From Echinicola jeungdonensis (GTDB taxonomy: Bacteria > Bacteroidota > Bacteroidia > Cytophagales > Cyclobacteriaceae): 64,000 bases of DNA. The translations under genes and the position numbers were made by a program. Location of the stretch: assembly GCF_030409905.1 (NCBI RefSeq), contig NZ_JAUFQT010000002.1, positions 248,001-312,000 on the forward strand, in the 5' to 3' direction. The notes below the pieces were generated by a model that saw nothing but the letters and a program-made list of their open reading frames with translations, did no database searches and was not told the DNA's origin. The first letter of the stretch is position 1. Each line of letters starts with the position of its first letter. This document shows, in pieces, positions 46,662 to 55,824 of the stretch.

Positions 46662-46860
46662 AGGAAGTGCCTCCATTTGCTATTTTTTTTATTATAAAAA
46701 TGATTAATTTTTGTTTATGTAAGAAAAAATTGTACATCCTTTATGGGACTGGTGTTTCCTAATGCCACTTATGTGATCCTTATTATTGGGATATAAGTAA
46801 ATTAGGTAGTCGTCTAGAATTAAAATATTTAATAAATTCTATCAAAAAGGTAGGGGTCAT

Positions 46861-48618
46861 ATGGAGTTAAATGGTGTGCATGCTTCCCCTGTTTCTGATA
46901 ATGCCCTTCAAATTCTTCAGGAGAGGTATTTGTTAAAAGACTTATTAGATAATTGCCTAGAATCCCCAGGTGAGATGTTTATGAGGGTTGCTAAATGGGT
47001 GGCTAAGGCGGAAGAAAAATGGGGAGACTTATCGTTGGTGAAAAAATGGACCATGGAGTTTAATAATGCCATGGTAAGCCTGAAGTTTTTGCCCAATTCT
47101 CCAACATTAATGAATGCAGGAAGAAAGAAAGGTCAGTTAAGCGCTTGTTTTGTTTTGCCAGTAGAGGATAGCTTGCCAGATATTTTTTCTACTCTAAAGC
47201 TAATGGCCATGATCCAACAAAAAGGGGGAGGAACAGGGTTTAACTTTTCCCACTTAAGGCCAGAGAAGGCTAATTTAAAAAATACTGGGGGATGGGCCTC
47301 AGGACCGATAGGGTTTATGAAGATTTTTGATGCAGCATCTGGGCAAATCAAGCAAGCAGGAAGAAGGAGAGGAGCAAATATGGGGATATTGGATATTGAT
47401 CACCCCGATATTGAATTATTTATCAGCTGTAAAAGAAATTTCACCTCCCTTAAAAACTTTAATATTTCGGTGGGAGTGACCGATAAGTTTATGTTGGCGG
47501 TGGAAAGAAAAAAAGATTGGTTCTTAACCCATCCTCAATCCCATGAAATAGTAAAGACTGTAAATGCCTCAGACTTATGGAGAAATATTGCCCAAAATGC
47601 TTGGGATTGTGGGGATCCTGGAGTCGTTTTTTTGGATACTATTAATAGGCAAAATCCTCTATTATCTTTAGGCAAGATAGAGGCAACCAATCCATGTGGC
47701 GAGGTTCCTTTGCTTCCTTTTGAAGCATGTAATTTAGGCTCTATTAATTTATCCAAATTTGTAAGCAGGAAAAAAGTGGATTGGGAAGCATTGATGAAGA
47801 TGGTTCATCTTGCTATCCGATTTTTGGATGATATAATAGAGGTAAATTATTATCTCCAAAGCGAAGTCAAGGACATTTCTTTAGCCAACAGGAAAATAGG
47901 TTTGGGGGTAATGGGATGGGCTGATATGTTGGTGAAATTGAATATTCCTTATGATTCAAATGAAGCCGTGGAATTGGCATCCCAAATAATGAAATTTATC
48001 AGGGACAATAGCAGGGAGGCATCCACGAATTTGGCAAAGGAAAGGGGCTGTTTCCCGAATTGGCCAAAAAGCAATCACTTTCCCCATAGACCATTGCGAA
48101 ATGCTACTCTTAACAGCATTGCTCCTACAGGAAGTATTTCTATTATTGCGGATACTTCCTCTTCCATAGAACCGTTTTTTGCCTTGGCATTTCAGCGAAA
48201 AAATGTGCTAAATAATCATTCACTGATCTCGATAAATAATCAATTCCTGGACTTCTTATATGAAAATCAATACCCTGTAACTGAAATACTAGAAAAAGTT
48301 TTGGCCAATGGAAGCACCCAGGATGTGAAAATTCTACCCCCTGAAATAAGGCGGATTTATAAAATATCCGAAGAGATCAGTCCTGAATGGCATTTGAAAC
48401 ACCAGGCTGCCTTTCAGAAATATATAGATAATGCGGTTTCTAAAACCATCAATTTACCCGAGTCTTCAACTGTGGAAGAAGTGGAAAAAACTTTCTTCCA
48501 TGCATGGAAATTACAAACAAAGGGTATTACAATTTTTAGAAATGTAAAAGGAATGAAGAAAGTTATTGAAAAAGGAATCACTGTCGAGCATAATGGATGT
48601 AGGATTTGTGTCCGTTAA
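46861..48618 (+). CDS. nrdJ: adenosylcobalamin-dependent (class II) ribonucleotide reductase
   Basis: A 585-residue B12-dependent reductase that makes dNDPs without oxygen. Key segments: SPTLMNAG (about residue 80), the active-site Cys in LSACFVLPVEDS, GGGTGFNFSHLRP, NPCGEVPLLPFEACNLGS (thiyl and Glu site), and SIAPTGSISIIADTSSSIEP. The end, NGCRICVR, supplies the Cys pair that reduces the active site. It lacks an ATP-cone and is shorter than many members, similar to NrdZ/NrdJ-type enzymes. No cobalamin riboswitch is seen upstream, but an FNR-like palindrome is. Confidence 0.93.
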   Translation: MELNGVHASPVSDNALQILQERYLLKDLLDNCLESPGEMFMRVAKWVAKAEEKWGDLSLVKKWTMEFNNAMVSLKFLPNSPTLMNAGRKKGQLSACFVLPVEDSLPDIFSTLKLMAMIQQKGGGTGFNFSHLRPEKANLKNTGGWASGPIGFMKIFDAASGQIKQAGRRRGANMGILDIDHPDIELFISCKRNFTSLKNFNISVGVTDKFMLAVERKKDWFLTHPQSHEIVKTVNASDLWRNIAQNAWDCGDPGVVFLDTINRQNPLLSLGKIEATNPCGEVPLLPFEACNLGSINLSKFVSRKKVDWEALMKMVHLAIRFLDDIIEVNYYLQSEVKDISLANRKIGLGVMGWADMLVKLNIPYDSNEAVELASQIMKFIRDNSREASTNLAKERGCFPNWPKSNHFPHRPLRNATLNSIAPTGSISIIADTSSSIEPFFALAFQRKNVLNNHSLISINNQFLDFLYENQYPVTEILEKVLANGSTQDVKILPPEIRRIYKISEEISPEWHLKHQAAFQKYIDNAVSKTINLPESSTVEEVEKTFFHAWKLQTKGITIFRNVKGMKKVIEKGITVEHNGCRICVR

Positions 48619-48928
48619 GAAGGAGGTTAAATTTTGAATTTTAGGGTAACAGCATTTGGTAAAGCTTAGTGGGGGTGAAACTGCATGCAGAGCCGAACGG
48701 GAAATGGTGTATGTTATGCAGGGGAAAACAACTGCAAAAAGTGTTTTTTGATATTAGATACTAATTTTTCCGGATTCTTGAATCTGTAATACTGAGGAAT
48801 TAAGCGTGTAGAAGTCCTAAAAGGAAATTTCCATAATCGGTTGAAGAAAGGATAAAAAAGGGGAGCGAATTACTAAAAAACGACTCCCCAAAAAAAATAA
48901 TTGCCGTGGTTAAATTTGTATTTCCTTT
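48619..48928. other. intergenic region between convergent RNR and GH57 genes
   Basis: Only the terminator at 48860-48889 is recognised. The left part, about 240 bp, carries no recognised element; the GTGAAACTGCATGCAGAG patch near 48675 contains a small TGCATGCA palindrome. Confidence 0.4.
48860..48889 (-). terminator. rho-independent terminator for the GH57 operon
   Basis: GGGGAGCG (48860-48867) and CGACTCCCC (48881-48889) arms, with CTTTTTTATCC following on the minus strand. It ends the GT4-GH57 transcript. Confidence 0.72.
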
Positions 48929-50200
48929 TTAATTTTTAGACTCATAGGCAAGTACATTGCTCTCCAGCGGGATTTTTTGCTCTTCGCTGAAGGAAAACAA
49001 TTTTACATTTTGGCTTTCCAGCAAAGTGTCCAACCTCATGGAGAAATCTGTAAGGATATTCATGTAATTTATAAATGCTTCAAAAGGTGTGTTATAAGGG
49101 TTGAAGTACTTATGGACATCCCCATCTGCAAAATATTTTGTGCACATGTAATAGAAGTGGTCACTTGTTTGGAGGTACAACCAATCTCTATTGATGGCTT
49201 CATTATTAAGAAACCTTACTTTATCCTCCAGTTTATACAAGGATTCAAAAGCATCGTTTTGCAAATCATTTCCCAACCAAGCTGAAAGGTCCCTTTCCTC
49301 ATCAGCCCATGAAACGGGATGAGGGAAGGATAATTGGCCTGCAACAGGCATTCTCTCGACGGCTTCGGAAGGAGTTACAAACCCAATATTGGACTGAAGT
49401 GCTTTTTCTGGCAAGGCTCTAAGGAAATCAAATATTCCAGTTTCCGGCCACTGGTGTTCTCCAAAGGTTTCATAATCCATAAAGAGATTGATAATCTGTT
49501 CATTTTCCGGAATGGCATTTAGCCAATGGGTGTATTTTTCGGTTGTGAGAGGCCATTCTTTCCAGTTTTTGTCCGAAAATCGGAAAGCCACATCATCACT
49601 TAATTTGTAGTTTTTCAACAATAATTTCAAGCCCGGGCTGCTGGCACTTTGGTAAAGGAAATTAGGACTTTGCCAGCCTAATATTCTATCTGCCCCCTCC
49701 GTTAGCATGGCTTTATAACCCATTTCATGGACGATGTCTCCTATGAAATCGGCATAAACCAATTCCGTATTACGGAAGCAAGTTGGTTTTTGGCCAAATA
49801 ATTTTTCTATTTTTTCGCCATGAGCTTTTACTTGGCGAATAAATTCTTTTTTGCTTTTTAGCACTGCCAGGGAATGGGAATAAGTTTCTGCTAAGAATTC
49901 CACATTTCCAGTAGATGCCAATTTTTGGAAACTTTCCAACACCTCCGGCATATACCATTCAAATTGATCCAGTGCAACTCCAGAGATGGAATAAGAAACC
50001 TTAAAGTCTTTTCCATACTGATGAATAAGGTAAAGGATCACTTGGTTGGCCGTCAAATAACACTTATGAGCCACTTTTCTAAGTATACCTGAATTTGCTT
50101 CAAAGTCGTAATAGTCACTTTTTTCCCCAATTTCAAAGAAAGGATAATTTCTCAACCTGAAAGGTTGATGTACCTGGAAGTAGAAGCATAGATTTTTCAT
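48929..50200 (-). CDS. GH57 family alpha-amylase/glucanotransferase
   Basis: A 423-residue cytosolic glycoside hydrolase family 57 protein. It begins MKNLCFYFQVHQPFRLR, with the conserved HQP. The nucleophile Glu is in CFRNTELVYADF (about residues 140-151) and the acid/base Asp in LFMDYETFGEHQ (about 245-256). It works on alpha-glucans such as glycogen. It lies 27 bp after a GT4 glycogen-synthase-like gene on the same strand, a pairing seen in several Bacteroidota and archaeal glucan clusters. Confidence 0.94.
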   Translation of the reverse strand: MKNLCFYFQVHQPFRLRNYPFFEIGEKSDYYDFEANSGILRKVAHKCYLTANQVILYLIHQYGKDFKVSYSISGVALDQFEWYMPEVLESFQKLASTGNVEFLAETYSHSLAVLKSKKEFIRQVKAHGEKIEKLFGQKPTCFRNTELVYADFIGDIVHEMGYKAMLTEGADRILGWQSPNFLYQSASSPGLKLLLKNYKLSDDVAFRFSDKNWKEWPLTTEKYTHWLNAIPENEQIINLFMDYETFGEHQWPETGIFDFLRALPEKALQSNIGFVTPSEAVERMPVAGQLSFPHPVSWADEERDLSAWLGNDLQNDAFESLYKLEDKVRFLNNEAINRDWLYLQTSDHFYYMCTKYFADGDVHKYFNPYNTPFEAFINYMNILTDFSMRLDTLLESQNVKLFSFSEEQKIPLESNVLAYESKN

Positions 50201-50226
50201 AAGCTTGAATTATGGTTGTTGAAGGA

Positions 50227-51507
50227 TTAATTCAGAATGGATTGGTAAAGGCTTTTCATTTTTTCAGTTTGGGTCACCCAACTCATGATTTCCACCTCCT
50301 TAGTGCCTCCTTGAGTAAGGGTTTTGGAAAGACTTTGGTACCTTCCCAGAGCTTGAATGGCATTGGCCATGGCATTGGTATCCCAGAAATCAATTTTGAT
50401 TGCATGAGTTAAAATTTCCGATACACCTGACTGTTTGGATATGATGACGGGGGTTTGATTGAGTATGGCTTCCAAAGGTGAGATGCCAAAGGGCTCTGAC
50501 ACCGAAGGCATCACATAAACATCACTCATTTCCAGCATCTGGTGGACATGATCCCCCTTCAAAAAACCTGTAAAATGGAAATGGCTTGAAATGCGAAGCT
50601 TGGCAGCTAATTCAATCATTTTGATCAACATATTGCCACTTCCTGCCATAACAAATCGAAACCTTTTGTCTTTTCTCAATACTTTGGCGGCCGCTTCTAT
50701 AAAATATTCGGGCCCTTTTTGGAATGTTACCCTGCCGAGGTAACAAATAACTTTTTCTCTGAATTTTTTTCCATTTGGATTTCCATTGATTCTGAAAGGT
50801 TTTTCCAGGGAATTATGGATTGTCGTGATTTTATCTGGATGGATACTGTATCGGTGTATAATAATTTGCCTTGTAAATTCGCTTACAGCTATAATATGAT
50901 CAGCCTCCTCCATGGCCTTTCTTTCAATGTCATAAATCTGTTGGTTGACATGTTCTCCGGACCTGTCAAATTCGGTGGAATGTATATGGATAATCAGGGG
51001 TTTATTTTTCGCTCTTTTGGCAAGTAAAGCAGCTGGAAAGGAAAGCCAATCATGGGCATGAATTAGGTCGTAATCATTGTTTTCGGCGATTTGTGCACAT
51101 ACAAAGGCATAATTTCTAACCTCATCGAACAAAAAGTATCCGTATTTTCCAGAAAATGAGAAAGATTGCATTCCCGGGATATTTTTCATTTTTGAAACGG
51201 ACTTCGTACTTGAGGTAGAATCAAATATCTCTTCTGGTTGGATATATGGGAAAACAGGGTTGTTAACTTCAAAATAGGTTAACACATTTTGAAGCTGTTT
51301 TCCATAGGAGCTCCCCATTGGAACAGGAATATCTTCGGCAGAAACTAATCTGAAGTTTTCTTTGGATTCATCGCCATGGACCTTAGGTACTACCATGATG
51401 ACTTCCACATTGTTCTGAATCAATCCATTAACGATTCCCTGGCAAGCTGTGCCCAATCCTCCTGAAATATGTGGAGGAAATTCCCATCCAAACATTAAAA
51501 CTTTCAT
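50227..51507 (-). CDS. GT4 glycosyltransferase, glycogen-synthase-like
   Basis: A 426-residue GT-B glycosyltransferase of family 4. The start MKVLMFGWEFPPHISGGLGTACQGI carries the donor-binding GGLG motif of glycogen/starch synthase-like enzymes, ITTIHNSLEKPF and ICYLGRVTFQKGPEYFIEAA mark the hinge, and the E-x7-E motif lies in PSVSEPFGISPLEAI. It likely transfers glucose to an alpha-glucan or trehalose-type acceptor. It forms an operon with GH57, linking the pair to storage-glucan turnover. Confidence 0.92.
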   Translation of the reverse strand: MKVLMFGWEFPPHISGGLGTACQGIVNGLIQNNVEVIMVVPKVHGDESKENFRLVSAEDIPVPMGSSYGKQLQNVLTYFEVNNPVFPYIQPEEIFDSTSSTKSVSKMKNIPGMQSFSFSGKYGYFLFDEVRNYAFVCAQIAENNDYDLIHAHDWLSFPAALLAKRAKNKPLIIHIHSTEFDRSGEHVNQQIYDIERKAMEEADHIIAVSEFTRQIIIHRYSIHPDKITTIHNSLEKPFRINGNPNGKKFREKVICYLGRVTFQKGPEYFIEAAAKVLRKDKRFRFVMAGSGNMLIKMIELAAKLRISSHFHFTGFLKGDHVHQMLEMSDVYVMPSVSEPFGISPLEAILNQTPVIISKQSGVSEILTHAIKIDFWDTNAMANAIQALGRYQSLSKTLTQGGTKEVEIMSWVTQTEKMKSLYQSILN

Positions 51508-52190
51508 ATAAAAATATTTAGAATTTTTATTAATATCACCACCCCGAAAATTGGGTAAACTATCCCTAGTACCTATTTACATTAGGCTATGGAAAACCTC
51601 GCTCAGAGGTAATCTAAAGCCATAATTAATGCTAGTTTATTTTGGGGTTTGATAAATAATGGCTATCAATGCCATTATATCTTGGATTTGTTTTCCATCC
51701 TTGGAAATGGAATTACCCTTGGATTTCTTTTCGTTATCTTTCCTCAGAAGGGGTTTTATTTTAACCCGGAATCCTTTTGCTGAATCGAGAAATAAATTTC
51801 TTAATGAACTGACCGAATAGAAATGATGCCTATCATAGAGGGGTAAAACTTTTATCTGTATAGAGGAAAAATAGCCTTTGGAGGTTTGATTAATTTTAAT
51901 AAAGTGATGATAAAATTTTGGGAATTAATGATTAATCAATTGTTTAAAAAATGGGGTAAAAAATAGAATGTTTTTGGATACAGGAGAAAATTTGAATAGG
52001 TAGGAGTTTGTTCTGGAGTGAGTTTTTACCTTTGGTCCGAGCTATAATTAAGCCCTCTTTGCTCATTCCAAATTATCAATTTTAATATTGTATTTCCTGC
52101 CTTTTTTCGGTTACATACAACCTAAAAAAGTTTCCAAATAGAATATTAATAATCAATTCAATGTAGCACTCCTTTGGAGGTTTCCCCGAA
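51508..52190. other. long intergenic region before the GT4-GH57 operon
   Basis: No gene is visible in about 680 bp. An inverted repeat TTGATA-N9-TATCAA occurs at 51649-51669, about 140 bp before the GT4 start, and a TGATTAATCA palindrome with a 2-bp centre occurs near 51929. Neither fits the TGAT-N4-ATCA spacing. A short frame near 51650-51800 is not supported. Confidence 0.35.
51649..51669. promoter_or_regulatory. TTGATA/TATCAA inverted repeat before the GT4 operon
   Basis: Perfect 6-bp arms separated by 9 bases, 142 bp before the GT4 start. The half-site TTGAT equals the FNR half-site, but spacing is 7 bp too long. It may serve another dimeric regulator, or be chance. Confidence 0.3.
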
Positions 52191-52640
52191 TTAGCTCTTT
52201 TCAAACCGTCCTGATTTTTCGGTGATTTTTATCCTGTAAATCACTGCTTTTAGTTCCTTTTCCACCAAAACAGGAGGATTACTGTTGTTAGATGATTTTA
52301 CAGTTTCACTGGTAACATAGGGTGCAAATCTGTCCGCTAAAATATGGATGGCCTCTGTTTGAGCCTCTTCACTTTTTAATTCCTCAAATTCCCCCCATAC
52401 TAAAACACTCCTCCAGTTGGTCATGTTTTCAATGGAATCTACCTGAAAGCAAACTTTAGGGTTTTTCCGCATAATATTAATTTTGAGTCCTTCCTTGGAA
52501 TGGGCATAAATGTATCCGTCTTCAAAAACATAGGTGACAGGAATAATATACATTTTGTCATCCATCCTACACCCCAACCGGCCAATAATAAGACTTTGGA
52601 GAATTTGGTCAATTTGATGATCGGATAAATTGCCAAGCAT
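52191..52640 (-). CDS. pyridoxamine 5'-phosphate oxidase-like flavin protein (NimA type)
   Basis: A 149-residue split-barrel flavin-binding protein. Typical segments are IGRLGCRMDDKMYIIPVTYVFEDGYIYAHSKEG and NPKVCFQVDSIENMTNWRSVLVWGEFEEL. Such proteins bind FMN, F420 or haem and are often annotated as PPOX or 5-nitroimidazole-resistance (NimA-like) proteins. Related stress proteins occur in dormancy regulons. A near-match to the TGAT-N4-ATCA site lies about 90 bp upstream (52731-52742, with one changed base). Confidence 0.9.
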   Translation of the reverse strand: MLGNLSDHQIDQILQSLIIGRLGCRMDDKMYIIPVTYVFEDGYIYAHSKEGLKINIMRKNPKVCFQVDSIENMTNWRSVLVWGEFEELKSEEAQTEAIHILADRFAPYVTSETVKSSNNSNPPVLVEKELKAVIYRIKITEKSGRFEKS

Positions 52641-52730
52641 AATGAGGTTATTTTACTTTTTTTAAAATGGAATTGAATGAATGTAAACTTCCAAATTTCT
52701 TTTTCCTATGACCTGTATTTAATTTTAAAA

Positions 52731-52742
52731 TGATAATAGTCA
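52731..52742. promoter_or_regulatory. possible FNR-like site before the PPOX-like gene (one mismatch)
   Basis: TGATAATAGTCA fits TGAT-N4-ATCA except for G in place of A. It lies 91 bp before the start. Single-mismatch sites also occur by chance in this AT-rich DNA (for example TGATTGTTATTA at 6791-6802), so this is weak. Confidence 0.3.
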
Positions 52743-52783
52743 GCCAGAATTGACGGTGTTGACAAAATACTGAGGATCTGGGG

Positions 52784-54487
52784 CTAATTAACAGGCTGAT
52801 TGCTTAGGATCACAAACTGGGTAGGGGCAAGCCGTAATTTCAGAAAGTGCCTGCTATCCTTTTCATCTTTTAGAACATGGATTTTTCCTTTTCCTCCAAA
52901 GACAAATCTGAAAACACTTCCCTCGGGGTTGATTTCCCTCTGAACGGTAATATAACCCTCAATTTCCAGATTGGTTGAGGTATTATAAGCGATAACCATT
53001 TCCTCATCATACAATACCCTGGAAAATGCCAGTAAACAATTGATATGCAGGGGCAATTGGAAGTTAATACCATCCTTGGAGTATTTCCGCATATACATTC
53101 TTCCAAATTTTAAAACTGCATTTTCATTTCTAATTTTGGCGAGGCTTGCTATTCCTTGGTATATGGGGTTATTTTTATCCAAAGCATTGTGCTCTGGGTC
53201 AGTGAGGTCAAACATAGGCTCCCGGATATTCCAATCACCGGAGCCATGGCCTTTGAATCCCTGTTCTGTACCATAATAAATGCATGGTGCTCCCAATGCA
53301 CACAATAAAAAACCCATTCCTGCAATGATTTGGGAAGGGCTGGCTTCATACCCAAACCTGGATTTAAAAAACTGTCCAACCTGATCATGATTATCGATAA
53401 ATGTGACTAAGAATTCACCGTATTCTCCCCTGGTGAGGGCATTTTTTCTTAAGGATTCATATCTTTCAATTAATCTTTTGGGGGTGATTTTCCCTAAAAT
53501 TACTTGAGAAAGAATATGAAATAAGGGGAAATCTAAAACTGAATTTAACCCGTAATAAAGGGCTGTGTCGTCTTTGAAACTTGAGGTTTTGGGGCCAATA
53601 TAGCGGTTGTAAAGTTTATCTGGGCCGATAAGTTCACCGAACAAGAAAAAACTATGTTTGCCCAACCTATAGGCATATTCCCGTATATGGGAACAAAATA
53701 TACTGATGGCTTTTTCGCCCATATGCTTGACGGTATCCAAACGAAAACCATCCACATCTGTTTCTTTGATCCAATAACAATGGATTTTGGTAAGTATGTC
53801 CTGGACAAAATGCGCTTCTGGGGAATTATCATTTTTAAAAGTTTTAAGGCCAAAAAAATCTCCCTCCTGAGTTTCAGGATAGGAGTCAAAATTTCTTATT
53901 TGTCCTTTTCTAAAATAAAGATCAGGGTTCCTCAATTCATTTGGGCTGGGTTTATCATGGTATCTCCATTGACCAAATGGAAAGCTTTTTCCTTTATGAT
54001 AAAAGTATTCTTTGTCAAAAGGGTACGCCCAATTGTCCCCGCTATGATGTAAAACCACATCCAAAAATACCCGCATGTTCATACTGTGGGCCTTATCTAC
54101 TAATTTGGTAAGGTCCTCTTTAGTCCCAAATCTCGGATCAACGCGAGTGTAATCCTGAATAGCATATCCATGATAGGATTGGGGGTTGTTTTCAAAAACG
54201 GGGCTTAGCCAAATAGAAGTACAACCCAAGTCCCTAATATAATCCAGGTTGGCTGTAATCCCCTTTAATGTTCCTCCACAACTTTTTTTTAGGGCTTCAT
54301 TATCCAATCCTTCATTAATAACTTTTCCTGGCCCAATGGGCTTTCTCGGCAGGTCATCATGAAACCGATCTACCATCAGGAAATAAATGAACTCCTCACG
54401 CCATTCTCTGTGTCCATTTTTCCAATAGATTTTTCCTGGTTTTGGGCTGAGGTCCAGGTCTTTAATGAAGGTGTAAGCGGAGCTCAT
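52784..54487 (-). CDS. GH13 alpha-amylase family enzyme
   Basis: A 567-residue cytosolic alpha-amylase family protein. All GH13 conserved regions are visible: VFLDVVLHHSGDN (region I), VDGFRLDTVKHMG (nucleophile Asp), FLFGELIGP (acid/base Glu) and VTFIDNHDQVGQF (region IV). A C-terminal beta domain follows. It hydrolyses or rearranges alpha-1,4 glucan or maltodextrin. It lies 26 bp after a Gre-like gene on the same strand, an unusual pairing. Confidence 0.94.
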   Translation of the reverse strand: MSSAYTFIKDLDLSPKPGKIYWKNGHREWREEFIYFLMVDRFHDDLPRKPIGPGKVINEGLDNEALKKSCGGTLKGITANLDYIRDLGCTSIWLSPVFENNPQSYHGYAIQDYTRVDPRFGTKEDLTKLVDKAHSMNMRVFLDVVLHHSGDNWAYPFDKEYFYHKGKSFPFGQWRYHDKPSPNELRNPDLYFRKGQIRNFDSYPETQEGDFFGLKTFKNDNSPEAHFVQDILTKIHCYWIKETDVDGFRLDTVKHMGEKAISIFCSHIREYAYRLGKHSFFLFGELIGPDKLYNRYIGPKTSSFKDDTALYYGLNSVLDFPLFHILSQVILGKITPKRLIERYESLRKNALTRGEYGEFLVTFIDNHDQVGQFFKSRFGYEASPSQIIAGMGFLLCALGAPCIYYGTEQGFKGHGSGDWNIREPMFDLTDPEHNALDKNNPIYQGIASLAKIRNENAVLKFGRMYMRKYSKDGINFQLPLHINCLLAFSRVLYDEEMVIAYNTSTNLEIEGYITVQREINPEGSVFRFVFGGKGKIHVLKDEKDSRHFLKLRLAPTQFVILSNQPVN

Positions 54488-54513
54488 GGATGAGGATAAT
54501 CCTTTAAAATGTT

Positions 54514-54990
54514 TTAGAAGATATCCTGAATATGATAAGAAGTTCCCTTATAAATAAACATTTCCCCAATTCTTTTTCCCTTCATTGCTAAATAAAATGG
54601 ACTGTCGGAGGAAAGTCCCATGAAAAATTCCCCATCCATTTGTACCTCTTCCAGGTCTGCGGAAATGAAGAAGGTTCCCAAATGGGTCACCACTGCTGCC
54701 CCCAATTCCACTTTATTATGGAGCAAATCCTCAATGGAATAAAGCTGATGTAATTGCTGCAATTCTTTGTTGGCGAAATTTAAAGCATTATTGAGCAAAT
54801 TGGCTTCTTCAAAAATCTGAGGGTCCACAGGGGTAGATAGGGAATCCTGTAAGTTTCCTTTGGCTAAATTTTCATTTTCAAAAAGGCTTTTGATATGATT
54901 TTTTAAATCAGTGATCAGGGTTTGTTGCCTGGCAATGCAGGCATCTAACATTTTCCTTTTTACTCTGGTTTTTTGTTCTACGTAAATCAT
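54514..54990 (-). CDS. Gre-family transcription factor-like protein
   Basis: A 158-residue protein. The N-terminal half is predicted as a long helical hairpin (residues 10-100) and the C-terminal half is an FKBP-like Gre domain (VELGAAVVTHLGTFFISADLE, SPFYLAMKGKRIGEMFIYKGTSYHI). It is related to GreA/GreB or Rnk-type RNA-polymerase secondary-channel factors. The acidic tip residues that stimulate RNA cleavage in GreA are not obvious. A second paralogue lies at 60592-61053. It heads an operon with the GH13 gene. Confidence 0.82.
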   Translation of the reverse strand: MIYVEQKTRVKRKMLDACIARQQTLITDLKNHIKSLFENENLAKGNLQDSLSTPVDPQIFEEANLLNNALNFANKELQQLHQLYSIEDLLHNKVELGAAVVTHLGTFFISADLEEVQMDGEFFMGLSSDSPFYLAMKGKRIGEMFIYKGTSYHIQDIF

Positions 54991-55358
54991 AAAACCAATA
55001 TACCTTAGGAAAAAGAAGGGGGTAATAACATTTATTACCCGGGTAAAAAATATTTGTCATTTTTAGAATTGAGTTTTAACAGGTTTTTTTAATTTAAATT
55101 AAAATTTTGTTTATTCTGTTTTTTAATTATTAAAGTTTTGTGTTTGTTGTAAAAAGTTCTGTTGTTCGTTTTTTATTTTTCATATCTTGGATTCCCTCAA
55201 AAAACAAGTCCATTTTTTCTAGCTTATAATTAATTTTTGGAAGGGGTAAAACATAAGGGTAAATGAACTAATGATAAAAATTTATTTCCCAAAGGATTGG
55301 GGTCATTTTATGGTAGTGGGGGTTATCTATCTTTGATTAAAAATATAAGGATGATATT
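54991..55358. other. divergent intergenic region between Gre-like and unknown genes
   Basis: Contains the 9-bp palindrome at 55020-55040 near the Gre-like start. The rest is strongly T-rich (TTTTTTAATTATTAAAG, then GTTTGTTG), probably promoter DNA. A CTTGGATTCCCTCA stretch occurs near 55186 and again, in the form TTGGATTCCCTCA, near 63508. Confidence 0.4.
55020..55040. promoter_or_regulatory. long perfect palindrome before the Gre-amylase operon
   Basis: Arms GGGTAATAA (55020-55028) and TTATTACCC (55032-55040) with a 3-base centre. It lies 30 bp before the Gre-like start, where it would block or activate transcription as an operator. It does not resemble the TGAT-N4-ATCA site, so a second regulator may act on this operon. 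Confidence 0.55.
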
Positions 55359-55793
55359 ATGGAAAAGGAAATAAACCCAAAAAAATGGGAAAGGAAAAAT
55401 TTGGAGGGAATATATGTCCTGACCGAGCATTGGCAGTCTGATTTATTCTTTTTTGATGATGAAATCAAGTTTTTGAAATTGTTGATGGAAAAATATTTTT
55501 TGTGGTTTATCGAGGAAATTAATATCGAATATAGCCGGGTTTTAGCAGGCAAACTGACTAGTTTGGAAAAAAGGAGGGCTGAATTGGTAAAAAAGGTGTC
55601 TGATCATCAAAAAGAAATTTCCCGTCCAATCCAAAACAATGAAAAAGTAGTTGGGGCCCAACTTCTTGATAACCATGAGAGTTTGGAGGTTTTGTGGTCG
55701 AATTTCATTAAGGATTTTCGGGTAGTTAAGAAAGAAATGTTTAGATTGGCTGAGGAGGGACTTAACTTTAACAAGGGAAGCCATTTGTTGTGA
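55359..55793 (+). CDS. protein of unknown function, helical
   Basis: A 144-residue soluble protein without recognised family. It is predicted to be largely helical: MEKEINPKKWERKNLEGIYV, then a heptad-like region (KLTSLEKRRAELVKKVSDHQKE) and a C-terminal helix with charged residues. It starts the operon that continues with the P-loop kinase 31 bp downstream. The WQSDLFFFDDEIKFLKLLMEKYFLW segment may mediate dimerisation. Co-occurrence with the kinase is the only functional hint. Confidence 0.7.
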   Translation: MEKEINPKKWERKNLEGIYVLTEHWQSDLFFFDDEIKFLKLLMEKYFLWFIEEINIEYSRVLAGKLTSLEKRRAELVKKVSDHQKEISRPIQNNEKVVGAQLLDNHESLEVLWSNFIKDFRVVKKEMFRLAEEGLNFNKGSHLL

Positions 55794-55824
55794 GATTAAT
55801 AAGCCAGCCCCATTTTGGGCCCAA

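Noticed and set aside
46652..46860. Cobalamin riboswitch before the B12-dependent RNR gene
   Set aside because: I looked for the B12 box and the usual conserved segments in the 200-bp leader and saw none.
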